Below are positions 49,269-56,968 of a DNA stretch of 64,000 bases, one piece after another. Under the pieces are notes generated by a model. The model was not told the origin of the DNA. It searched no databases and worked only from the letters and a program-made list of their open reading frames with translations. The DNA comes from SB11 sp037968475 (lineage in GTDB: Bacteria > Bacteroidota > Bacteroidia > UBA8524). Each line of letters opens with the position of its first letter. The stretch's first letter is position 1. A program made the translations under genes and the position numbers. The stretch covers positions 49,057 through 113,056 of the forward strand of contig JBBKVO010000035.1 of assembly GCA_037968475.1 (NCBI GenBank), given 5' to 3'.

Positions 49269-49402
49269 TGTTTTAGTTGTTACTGTGCGTTTGTGTTTAA
49301 AAGGGTTTTACCACACAAGCAGCTTTTATTATGTTGTGTAAATATTAGGGCACAAAGATTTGTTAGGATATAAACTTGAAAAATGAAGCAGGACATGAAA
49401 TC

Positions 49403-49444
49403 AACTTGAACTGGTTCAAGTTTTCGTTAGATGTAGTATGTTTG
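49403..49444 (+). promoter_or_regulatory. Perfect 20-bp palindrome and -7 box before the Crp/Fnr gene
   Basis: AACTTGAACTGGTTCAAGTT (49403-49422) is a perfect palindrome around a 2-nt centre, and contains TTGAA-N4-TTCAA, the Crp/Fnr half-site layout. A TATGTTTG -7 box follows at 49437-49444. The palindrome centre lies about 36-40 bp upstream of the expected transcript start. It may be an autoregulatory site, and it also faces the divergent DoxX gene. Confidence 0.6.
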
Positions 49445-49455
49445 TTTTATTGAAG

Positions 49456-50046
49456 ATGAATCCTGAACACCAATTATTATTTGACAGCATCGCCAAGAAT
49501 GTCCCACTGTCTCAGGCCGAGTTTGATCAGTTGACAGCAATAGCCCGATTCAGGATATATAAAAAAGGGCAGTTTCTTATTCATGAAGGAGGCGTATTAC
49601 GCAAAACACATTTTATACAAAAAGGGTCGGTTATTGCCTATTTCATAGCCCCCAACGGTGCCGAACACCTCATTCAGTTTGCTGTTGAAGGCTGGTGGAT
49701 AAGCGACATCCAAAGCTTTAACTCAGGCAAACCCGCGTTGCTTAATGTGCAAGCTATGGAAGATGTGGAATTGTATGAATTTTCTTACGATGACCTTATG
49801 GACTTGCAAATAAAGGTGCACAACATTGAGTCGTATTTTTTGGTTATTACTCGCAATGCTTTTGCTTCATTTCAAGAGAGGGTATTGACCAATTTATGCT
49901 TAAACGCAGAGGAGCGGTATTTGGATTTTGTAAAGAAATACCCAAAACTTGAGCTACGCTTCCCCCAAAAATGGATTGCATCTTATTTGGGCATTAGCGC
50001 AGAGTTTTTAAGTAAAATCAAAGCCCGAAGACTGAAAGGGTTATAG
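49456..50046 (+). CDS. Crp/Fnr family transcriptional regulator
   Basis: This protein has 196 residues from ATG 49456. An in-frame ATG at 49438 lies inside the -7 box and cannot be used from that promoter. The sensor beta-roll (about 20-120) includes FRIYKKGQFLIHEGGVLRKTHFIQKGSVIAYFIAPNGAEHLIQFAVEGWW. The winged helix (about 150-196) reads LNAEERYLDFVKKYPKLELRFPQKWIASYLGISAEFLSKIKARR. It is closest in style to the regulator at 30996. The tail copy of TIGR02757 begins 7 bp after its stop. Confidence 0.88.
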   Translation: MNPEHQLLFDSIAKNVPLSQAEFDQLTAIARFRIYKKGQFLIHEGGVLRKTHFIQKGSVIAYFIAPNGAEHLIQFAVEGWWISDIQSFNSGKPALLNVQAMEDVELYEFSYDDLMDLQIKVHNIESYFLVITRNAFASFQERVLTNLCLNAEERYLDFVKKYPKLELRFPQKWIASYLGISAEFLSKIKARRLKGL

Positions 50047-50052
50047 GGGCGC

Positions 50053-50097
50053 TACTACTATGCCCTGTTTGGGCTTGGGATTGAAGAAAAATTTTAA
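50053..50097 (+). pseudogene. Degenerate copy of the TIGR02757 gene 3' end
   Basis: It reads YYYALFGLGIEEKF and a stop, against YDYALFGLGVEEKF at 48016-48060: 12 of 14 residues the same, with several silent differences (CTG/CTT, GAA/GAG, AAA/AAG). It marks the right edge of the OMP-DoxX-Crp insert. Confidence 0.8.
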
Positions 50098-50224
50098 TAC
50101 GCTTATTAGACAACTATTCAAACTATTTGGAATAAAGATTGTGGTATTCATAATATAGTTACACAAAATCTTGTTACAACTATTAGTAAACATATTGCTT
50201 TTAAACTTTACGCAAATTTTTGCA

Positions 50225-50232
50225 TAAATTTG
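50225..50232 (+). promoter_or_regulatory. -7 box of the DUF2335 module
   Basis: TAAATTTG (TAnnTTTG) lies 36 bp before the ATG at 50269. A small inverted repeat GCAAA-TT-TTTGC overlaps its upstream side (50212-50223). Confidence 0.4.
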
Positions 50233-50268
50233 TAGTAATAATATTTGTTTACCAACGATAAAAGAAAA

Positions 50269-50499
50269 ATGAAACGAGTAAAAAGATTCCGAACAGACTT
50301 CTTATATTCAACTCCTTCTTTTCTTGGCGGAATAGGAACTGTTTTAAATGTAGCAGGAAATTATTACGATTTTAATAGTTCTGATAGTGAGGGAGAAGCC
50401 GACGCAAAAGCAATTGCTAATGATTTTAAAATGATTGGGCAAGATATAAGTGACTCTTTAAAAGAAATAGAAAAAGATAGGTTACTCCCTAACTTCTAA
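50269..50499 (+). CDS. Small hypothetical protein of the DUF2335 module
   Basis: This protein has 76 residues from ATG 50269 (MKRVKRFRTDFLYSTPSFLGG). It has a basic N-terminus, a short hydrophobic Gly-rich middle (STPSFLGGIGTVLNVAGNYYDF) and an acidic C-terminal half. The stop is 3 bp before the next start, so the two genes form an operon. I do not recognise the family. The middle could associate with a membrane. Confidence 0.65.
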   Translation: MKRVKRFRTDFLYSTPSFLGGIGTVLNVAGNYYDFNSSDSEGEADAKAIANDFKMIGQDISDSLKEIEKDRLLPNF

Positions 50500-50502
50500 A
50501 CT

Positions 50503-50985
50503 ATGAGTGAAGAACAAGAAATCAGTTCAGATGAAAGACCTGTTATATCTGAAATTGAAAAAAAATTAGAGGAGATTGAACCTAATATCAGTGATGATAG
50601 AAGAAAAGAGATTGCACAAGCCTTATTAGTTAGTTACGAAAAAACACATAGTGGACCACTCCCTTCCGCAGAAGAGTTGAAGAAGTATGATAAGATTATT
50701 CCTAATGGTGCTGATAGAATAATGAAAATGGCTGAACTACAACAAGGTCATAGAATAGAGATGGAAAAGACTGTTATTACCAGTCAAATGAAACAAAGTG
50801 GAAAAGGCCAAAATTTTGGCCTTTTTATAGGACTAGCTGGGTTGCTTGTAACTTTTGGCTTAGCTTATATTGGATCTGAAACTGTTGCTAGTATTGTAGG
50901 TGGTGCAACAATTATTAGTCTTACGTCTGTTTTTGTGATAGATAAATTTTATCAGAAAAAAGATTTAAACGATAAAGAAGAATAA
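50503..50985 (+). CDS. DUF2335 membrane protein
   Basis: This 160-residue protein has an acidic N-terminus followed by the DUF2335 signature HSGPLPSAEELKKYDKIIPNGADRIMKMAELQQGHRIEME at about residues 49-88. Two membrane helices follow (about 107-125 FGLFIGLAGLLVTFGLAYI and 130-150). DUF2335 proteins occur sporadically in accessory DNA and have no known role. Together with the 76-residue partner it may be a mobile two-gene unit. Confidence 0.8.
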   Translation: MSEEQEISSDERPVISEIEKKLEEIEPNISDDRRKEIAQALLVSYEKTHSGPLPSAEELKKYDKIIPNGADRIMKMAELQQGHRIEMEKTVITSQMKQSGKGQNFGLFIGLAGLLVTFGLAYIGSETVASIVGGATIISLTSVFVIDKFYQKKDLNDKEE

Positions 50986-51026
50986 AACATTTTCATATTT
51001 AAAAGCAAAGAACTGCTCTTTTATCA

Positions 51027-51053
51027 AAAAAGCCTCGCAATGCGAGGCTTTTT
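51027..51053. terminator. Bidirectional terminator between DUF2335 and gltA
   Basis: AAAAAGCCTCGCA / TGCGAGGCTTTTT gives a 13-bp stem with A/T runs on both sides, between two convergent genes. Confidence 0.9.
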
Positions 51054-51078
51054 CATTTATACTTTGCGATGTTAATAA

Positions 51079-52401
51079 TTATGCTTTGGCCACAGCTTCG
51101 GCTACTTTGTTTTTAACCCACTCTGTAGTTACTGATTTAGGACGCTCTAAAGGATGACCTAGAGCCCTATCCCAAACCAACTGTGCCAATACACCCAAAG
51201 CGCGAGATACACCAAACAACACAGTGTAGAAAGGATATTCTTTCATGCCATAGTGTACCAATAGCGAGCCGCTATGTGCATCAACATTTGGCCAAGGGTT
51301 TTTTACTTTGCCTAAGCTTTCTAGTATGCTAGGTACAACCTCATACATATTCCAAACTATATTTACATAGTCGTCATCAAGGTTGTGGCGTTTTGCAAAC
51401 TCCATTTGAGCAGTAAACCTAGGGTCGGTTTTACGCAATACAGCATGTCCGTAACCCGGTACTACTTTACCTGCTTTTATAGTACGGTTTACATACTCAG
51501 CAATTTGCTCTTTGGTTGGTTTTGTTGTTCCTAACTCGTCAACCATTTCAAAAATCCATTTAATCACCTCTTGGTTTGCAAGGCCGTGCAATGGCCCAGC
51601 CAAACCATTCATAGCAGCAGCTAACGAAAGATAAGGATCGCTAAGTGCGCTACCCACTAGGTGTGTAGTATGTGCAGAGACGTTTCCGCCCTCATGGTCA
51701 GCATGAATAGTTAGGTATAAACGCATCAATGCTTTTACATCTGCTGATGCACCCATGCCTAGCATGTGTGCAAAGTTTGCGCCCCAATCAAGGGTTCTAT
51801 CAGCAGCAATGTGCTCACTATTTTTATATGTACGACGATAAATGTAGGCAGCTACTATGGGTAGGCGTGCAATAACATTTATACAATCTTCAAAAGTGTA
51901 ACTCCAGTAGTCTTTTTTGTTCATCCCCTTAGCGTATTCTTTTGCAAAAACGCTTTCAGTTTGCATAGCCATAATAGCAGTAGTAAACTGGGTCATAGGA
52001 TGAGTGTCTAAAGGCAGTGCATCTAAAACATTAAATACGTGCTGAGGCACATCGCTGCGCTCGGCAAACAGTGTCGAAAGTTCGTTTACATCTTCCTGCG
52101 TCGGCAGCTCACCAATTAGCATTAGGTAAAATAAGCCTTCGGGCAAAGGTTCTTGCCCACCTGGAGCTTTTGGTAATAGCGTACGCAATTCTGGTATAGA
52201 ATACCCACGGAAACGGATACCTTCTTCGGAATCCAGCAACGAGGTTTCGGTAATTAACCCTATCATTCCTTTCATACCGCTGTATACACTAGCTACATTA
52301 TAAGTACCTAGCACTACATCGCCATGGTTTTTTACCATTTCTTTAACCTCTTGCGCCATGGGTAGGGCAATAGAAGCAAACTTCTCTTTCAATCTGTCCA
52401 T
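51079..52401 (-). CDS. gltA: Citrate synthase, mitochondrial-like type
   Basis: This protein has about 440 residues from ATG 52401 (MDRLKEKFASIALPMAQEVKEM); an ATG 36 bp further up is also in frame. It condenses acetyl-CoA and oxaloacetate. Active-site regions: LTIHADHEGGNVSAHTTHLVGSALSDPYLS, GPLHGLANQEV and VPGYGHAVLRKTDPRF (His, Asp). The wording of these motifs is that of the eukaryotic/mitochondrial-like branch rather than the E. coli type II enzyme. Such enzymes are found in some Bacteroidota. It is transcribed alone. Confidence 0.93.
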   Translation of the reverse strand: MDRLKEKFASIALPMAQEVKEMVKNHGDVVLGTYNVASVYSGMKGMIGLITETSLLDSEEGIRFRGYSIPELRTLLPKAPGGQEPLPEGLFYLMLIGELPTQEDVNELSTLFAERSDVPQHVFNVLDALPLDTHPMTQFTTAIMAMQTESVFAKEYAKGMNKKDYWSYTFEDCINVIARLPIVAAYIYRRTYKNSEHIAADRTLDWGANFAHMLGMGASADVKALMRLYLTIHADHEGGNVSAHTTHLVGSALSDPYLSLAAAMNGLAGPLHGLANQEVIKWIFEMVDELGTTKPTKEQIAEYVNRTIKAGKVVPGYGHAVLRKTDPRFTAQMEFAKRHNLDDDYVNIVWNMYEVVPSILESLGKVKNPWPNVDAHSGSLLVHYGMKEYPFYTVLFGVSRALGVLAQLVWDRALGHPLERPKSVTTEWVKNKVAEAVAKA

Positions 52402-52580
52402 AAAATCCTTTTCGGTATAAATGTTTTGTACAATCAATCCTTTAAACGCGCCAAAGTTAACATTTGTTTACCACGATTGCAGATTTTTGCAAAGAAAATA
52501 ATGGTATTTATATTGCACTTTTACACTTGCAAAAGGCTCAATAAAAAATACTTATCTCTGTGGTTTTGGTGTTGCTTTTC

Positions 52581-53318
52581 TTACTCGGCAAGCCCACCAA
52601 CAAATATAATTTCGCACGCTTTTTGTGCCGCCACTTGCTCAGCTTTCTTTTTAGAGAAATCTTCGCCCCTGCCCATTTCTTGGCCATCTATAAGCACGCA
52701 CACCAAGTAGCTTTTTTGCTTGCCTTGTTTACGTTCTTCAAGTGTTTCAAAATCAATACTTTTTTTGTTTTTCTGGCAATACTCTATCAGCTTACTTTTA
52801 AAGTTTATCTCTTTTTCCGCCATGTGTTGTATATCTACATGGGGTTGTAGTATGCGGTGTTTTATAAACTTGCGTGTAAAGTTATAGCCTTTATCCAAAT
52901 ATATGGCACCAATAAGTGCTTCAAAGGCATTTCCGCTAAGTGCACGTATTATTTGATAGTTACCGCGTATGCTTTTATCGTATTCTAAAAAAACTTCAAT
53001 ACCTATTTTCCGAGCCAAATCACACAGGTTTTCTCTACTCACCAGCTTGGCTCGCAATTCAGTTAAAAAACCTTCGTCTTTGGTAGGATAGGTGGTAAAA
53101 AGTATTTCGGCTATTATAGAGCTTAGTACGGCATCGCCTAAATATTCAAGACGTTCATTGCTGATACGCCCTTCTTTTATATCGTAGCGTGTGGCTGCTG
53201 AATGATGTCGGAATGCTTGTTGATATAGCGACGTATTTCTTGGCTTAAAACCTAAAAGGTTTTTAAGCGATTTGATAAATGTTTTATCGCTAGTTGATTT
53301 TAGTAGTAGTGCAAGCAA
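52581..53318 (-). CDS. rnc: Ribonuclease III
   Basis: This 245-residue enzyme cuts double-stranded RNA in rRNA and mRNA maturation. The signature NERLEYLGDAVLSSIIAE (about 54-71) has the catalytic acidic residues, with ALSGNAFEALIGAIYLDKGY carrying the second set. A double-stranded RNA-binding domain (about 168-240) follows: NFKSKLIEYCQKN, then FSKKKAEQVAAQKACEII. No in-frame ATG exists between the fabF stop and the conserved region. The TTG at 53318 is the only usable start, 13 bp after fabF. Confidence 0.93.
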   Translation of the reverse strand: MLALLLKSTSDKTFIKSLKNLLGFKPRNTSLYQQAFRHHSAATRYDIKEGRISNERLEYLGDAVLSSIIAEILFTTYPTKDEGFLTELRAKLVSRENLCDLARKIGIEVFLEYDKSIRGNYQIIRALSGNAFEALIGAIYLDKGYNFTRKFIKHRILQPHVDIQHMAEKEINFKSKLIEYCQKNKKSIDFETLEERKQGKQKSYLVCVLIDGQEMGRGEDFSKKKAEQVAAQKACEIIFVGGLAE

Positions 53319-53331
53319 AAGGACTAATGGT

Positions 53332-54585
53332 TTAGGCCTCGTATTTTTTTAATATCACAGAGGCATTGTGCCCACCAAACCCAAAGGTATTGCTTAGGGC
53401 ATATTTCACCTCGCGCTGCTGTGCCGTATTAAAAGTAAGGTTTAACTTACTATCAATATCGGGATCATCAGTAAAGTGATTAATGCTAGGGGCTATAATA
53501 CCTTTTTGTAGTGCTAGTATAGAAGCTAATGCTTCTACCGCTCCTGCAGCACCCAATAAGTGCCCTGTCATGCTTTTTGTACTGCTTATGCTTAGGTTAT
53601 AAGCATGATCACCAAAAACCTGCTTTATAGCTTTTAGTTCGGCAACATCACCCAATGGTGTTGATGTACCGTGTACATTCACATAATCAATATCTTCAGG
53701 CTTAAGGCCTGCATCGTCAAGTGCATTTTTCATTACCGCTATTACTCCCAAACCTTCTGGGTGTGGGGCTGTAATATGATAAGCATCAGCACTCATACCT
53801 CCACCTACAACTTCTGCATATATTTTTGCACCGCGGGCTTTGGCGTGTTCGTATTCTTCTAATATAAGTGTAGCACTTCCCTCGCCTAAAACAAAACCAT
53901 CACGATCTTTATCAAACGGACGGGATGCTGTTTTATAATCATCATTGCGTTCGCTAAGGGCTTTCATAGAGTTGAAACCACCAATGGCTGGTTGGTTTAC
54001 ACAAGCCTCGCTACCGCCTGCAATTATTGCATCGGCTTTCCCAAGCCTTATATAGTTAAATGAATCTATTAACGAGTGGTTTGATGTAGCACAAGCTGAA
54101 ACAGTGGCATAGTTAGGCCCTCTAAAGCCATATTTTATTGATATATGACCTGCAGCAATGTCTGCAATCATCATAGGAATAAAAAATGGATTGAATCGGG
54201 GGGTACCATCGCCTTGTGCATAGGCTACTACTTCATTAAAGAAACTTGTTAAGCCGCCTATACCTGTTCCAAAAATCACACCAATACGGTCTTTGTTTAC
54301 CACAGCAACGTCAAGACCACTATCTCTAACGGCCTCTTCGCTGGTAACCATAGCATATTGCGTGTATGGATCCATCCTGCGCGCTTCTTTTTTATCCATA
54401 AAATTGAGCACGTCAAAGTCTTTAACCTCACAAGCAAAGCGGGTTTTAAACTTTGTGGCATCGAAGCGCGTAATTGGGGCGGCTCCGCTTACCCCTTTTG
54501 TCAAACCTTCCCAGTATTCCGGGGCAGTATTTCCAATAGGGGTAAGGGCACCAATCCCCGTAATCACAACTCTTTTAAGCTGCAT
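53332..54585 (-). CDS. fabF: Beta-ketoacyl-ACP synthase II
   Basis: This 417-residue condensing enzyme elongates fatty acyl chains with malonyl-ACP. The catalytic Cys is in TVSACATSNHSLID (about 165), with the two His in VNVHGTSTPLGD and TGHLLGAAGAVEA. The N-terminus MQLKRVVITGIGALTPIGNTAPEYW and the C-terminal NTFGFGGHNASVIL are typical. It lies between acpP (17 bp upstream) and rnc, the usual Bacteroidota order acpP-fabF-rnc. Confidence 0.96.
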   Translation of the reverse strand: MQLKRVVITGIGALTPIGNTAPEYWEGLTKGVSGAAPITRFDATKFKTRFACEVKDFDVLNFMDKKEARRMDPYTQYAMVTSEEAVRDSGLDVAVVNKDRIGVIFGTGIGGLTSFFNEVVAYAQGDGTPRFNPFFIPMMIADIAAGHISIKYGFRGPNYATVSACATSNHSLIDSFNYIRLGKADAIIAGGSEACVNQPAIGGFNSMKALSERNDDYKTASRPFDKDRDGFVLGEGSATLILEEYEHAKARGAKIYAEVVGGGMSADAYHITAPHPEGLGVIAVMKNALDDAGLKPEDIDYVNVHGTSTPLGDVAELKAIKQVFGDHAYNLSISSTKSMTGHLLGAAGAVEALASILALQKGIIAPSINHFTDDPDIDSKLNLTFNTAQQREVKYALSNTFGFGGHNASVILKKYEA

Positions 54586-54602
54586 ACGGGTATGATTTTA
54601 AA

Positions 54603-54839
54603 TTATTTGCTGTTTTCTTCGATGTAACTAATGGCTTGACCTACAGTAGAAATATTTTCAGCTTGGTCATCCGGAATAGAGATGTTGAACTCTTTTTCAA
54701 ATTCCATGATTAGTTCAACAGTGTCAAGCGAATCAGCACCTAAATCATTGGTAAAGCTAGCCTCTGTGGTAACTTCGCTTTCTTCAACACTTAATTTATC
54801 GATGATAATCGACTTTACTCTTGCAGCGATATCTGACAT
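54603..54839 (-). CDS. acpP: Acyl carrier protein
   Basis: This protein has 78 residues from ATG 54839 (MSDIAARVKSIIIDKLSVEE); the frame runs on upstream without similarity. Ser37 in DLGADSLDTVELIMEFE takes the phosphopantetheine arm. The start has an AGGAG sequence 8 bp upstream, a clear Shine-Dalgarno site, unlike most genes here. It is first in acpP-fabF-rnc, carrying the acyl chains for FabF. Confidence 0.96.
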   Translation of the reverse strand: MSDIAARVKSIIIDKLSVEESEVTTEASFTNDLGADSLDTVELIMEFEKEFNISIPDDQAENISTVGQAISYIEENSK

Positions 54840-54940
54840 TTTTCTTCTCCTTTTTTGGTTAAATTTGAAGCTGCAAATAACTGTTTTTTCAAGTAAAAAC
54901 ACAATAAAAAAAATCTTACCCTATTTTGCTCCCCATACAC

Positions 54941-55384
54941 TTGGCAAACAATAAAAATAAATATGTTCAACTTTTTGATAATCAACACCCCACAGGTGAG
55001 GATACAATATTAATGGCTGGGGTAGCTTCTGCACAAAAAGCTTTTAGATTAGTTTGGCAGCTTAATAAAGCTTGCGGTTTAAAGCTACAAAGAGTTGAAG
55101 ATTTGTATTTCCAGCATAAAAAGGGTGAAGATATTTATATACAATGTTTTGAGTATACTGATTTAGAATATGATTATACTTACAGGTTGATTGCCAACAA
55201 AACAAGTAACAATATTTTAATACCCGAGCATAGAAATACTAACTATTTTTTGCTGGTGAAAGGAGATATAGAAAACGAGGGGTGGGAACTATTGCTTGGT
55301 AATTTGAAAAGAATGACATTTGCACTCACTGTGTACCAAGTACACTTATTAAATTTGAAAAACAAAGATTACTTATATTTTTGA
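54941..55384 (+). CDS. IPExxxVDY family protein
   Basis: This is a protein of about 147 residues. The family name motif appears as IPEHRNTNYFLLVKG near the C-terminal third. The conserved front half is ILMAGVASAQKAFRLVWQLNKACGLKLQRVEDL. No in-frame ATG precedes the conserved region. I propose the TTG at 54941 (a TTG at 54926 is also open); the ATG at 54963 is in another frame. The role is unknown. It lies 13 bp upstream of pyk, an arrangement common in Bacteroidota. Confidence 0.75.
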   Translation: MANNKNKYVQLFDNQHPTGEDTILMAGVASAQKAFRLVWQLNKACGLKLQRVEDLYFQHKKGEDIYIQCFEYTDLEYDYTYRLIANKTSNNILIPEHRNTNYFLLVKGDIENEGWELLLGNLKRMTFALTVYQVHLLNLKNKDYLYF

Positions 55385-55397
55385 TATACAAAACTTT

Positions 55398-56840
55398 ATG
55401 AAATACAGACCTAAGTTTAACCGCACAAAAATTATTGCTACTATTGGCCCTGCCACAGAAAGTTATCAGAAGCTTAAAGAAATAATTATAGCGGGGGTGG
55501 ATGTAATTCGCCTTAATTCTTCGCATGGTAAGCATGAAGATCATGAGAAAGTACTGAAAAGTGTACGTAAAATAAATGAAGAGCTGGGCTGCAACGTTGG
55601 CATTTTGCTTGACTTGCAGGGGCCAAAATTGCGCATAGGCGATGTTGAGAACAACAAAATTACCCTTGTAACCGGTAAAGAATTACTTATTACTACCCAA
55701 AAATGCATGGGTACAGCAGAAAGACTTTTTATAGATTTTGAAATGCTGACCAAGGATATTAAAAAGGGACATAAAATATTGTTGGATGATGGCAAGGTGG
55801 AATTGAAAGTTTTGGATGTGATGAACCGCACCGAAATAAAAGTCAAAGTGATTCACGGTGGCGACCTTTCATCTAAAAAAGGGTTTAACCTGCCCCAAAC
55901 TAACCTATCAATACCCAGCATTACCAAAAAAGATGTGCTTGATATTGAGTTTGGGCTTAAACACGATGTGGAGTGGATTGGTTTATCGTTTGTACGCAAA
56001 CCTGAAGAGATACACGAGCTTAAAAATATTATTGCCCGCCACGAGAAGCGCACTAAGATTGTTGCTAAAATAGAAAAACCTGAGGCGGTGAAAAATATTG
56101 ATGCCATTATTGATATTGCTGATGCTATAATGGTTGCTCGCGGAGATTTGGGTGTAGAGGTGCCATTGGAAGAAGTGCCTTTGATACAAAAAGATATTGT
56201 ACGTAAATGTATCAGAGCTTCAAAGCCGGTAATTATTGCTACGCAAATGATGGAGAGCATGATAACCAACCCTACTCCTACCCGTGCCGAAACTAATGAT
56301 GTGGCCAATGCGGTGCTTGACGGTGCTGATGCGGTGATGCTAAGTGCTGAAACCAGTGTGGGAGCATATCCTATTGAGGCTATAAAAACTATGGAGCGTA
56401 TTGTGCGCCATATTGAAGACCAAGATCTTATATATAACAAAAACGAAGGCCCGTCTAACGACGATCACCGTAGTTATATAACTGATGTAATTTGTTTTAC
56501 GGCTGCACGTATGAGTATGCACATAAAAAGTGCAAAAGCAATAGTATCTATGACCCGCTCGGGGTATACTGCTTTTAAGTTGGCCAGTTTTAGACCACGC
56601 GCCAGCATTTTTATTTTTACTAATAATCAGCCTTTGCTAAACACGCTAAGTTTGGTATGGGGTATACGCGGTTTTTACTACGATAAGTTTGTAACTACTG
56701 ATGAAACTATACACGATGTAAACAATATTTTGAAGCAAAAAGGGTATGCTAAAACGGGTGATATTGTTGTAAACACAGCAAGTATGCCTATACACGAAAA
56801 ATCTATGACCAACGCGGTGAAGATTAGCAAAGTAGAATAA
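55398..56840 (+). CDS. pyk: Pyruvate kinase
   Basis: This 480-residue enzyme converts phosphoenolpyruvate and ADP to pyruvate and ATP. Motifs: TKIIATIGPATESYQ, VIRLNSSHGKHEDHEKV, the active-site block KIVAKIEKPEAVKNIDAI, then MVARGDLGVEVP and KPVIIATQMMESMITNPTPTRAETNDVANAVLDGADAVMLSAETSVG. The C-terminal allosteric domain is present (SMTRSGYTAFKLASFRP). It ends with a strong terminator. Confidence 0.97.
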   Translation: MKYRPKFNRTKIIATIGPATESYQKLKEIIIAGVDVIRLNSSHGKHEDHEKVLKSVRKINEELGCNVGILLDLQGPKLRIGDVENNKITLVTGKELLITTQKCMGTAERLFIDFEMLTKDIKKGHKILLDDGKVELKVLDVMNRTEIKVKVIHGGDLSSKKGFNLPQTNLSIPSITKKDVLDIEFGLKHDVEWIGLSFVRKPEEIHELKNIIARHEKRTKIVAKIEKPEAVKNIDAIIDIADAIMVARGDLGVEVPLEEVPLIQKDIVRKCIRASKPVIIATQMMESMITNPTPTRAETNDVANAVLDGADAVMLSAETSVGAYPIEAIKTMERIVRHIEDQDLIYNKNEGPSNDDHRSYITDVICFTAARMSMHIKSAKAIVSMTRSGYTAFKLASFRPRASIFIFTNNQPLLNTLSLVWGIRGFYYDKFVTTDETIHDVNNILKQKGYAKTGDIVVNTASMPIHEKSMTNAVKISKVE

Positions 56841-56863
56841 GTATAACTGATGCCCTACAAAGT

Positions 56864-56889
56864 AAAAAAGCCCCAAATGGGGCTTTTTT
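56864..56889 (+). terminator. pyk terminator
   Basis: GCCCC-AAAT-GGGGC flanked by six A and six T, 23 bp past the pyk stop. Confidence 0.92.
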
Positions 56890-56918
56890 ACTTTTTTCCT
56901 AAAAGAGAATTTTTTTTC

Positions 56919-56950
56919 TTGTTTTATAGTTTTTAAGGAGTTTATATTTG
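56919..56950 (+). promoter_or_regulatory. Promoter of the beta-helix T9SS gene
   Basis: TTG (56919-56921), 21 nt, TATATTTG (56943-56950) matches the Bacteroidota -33/-7 layout, with the ATG at 56969. Confidence 0.6.
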
Positions 56951-56968
56951 CAGTCTATCTATCAAAAT

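Noticed and set aside
55013..55384. ATG at 55013 as the start of the IPExxxVDY gene
   Set aside because: It would remove part of the conserved front region, since ILMAGVAS begins before this Met.
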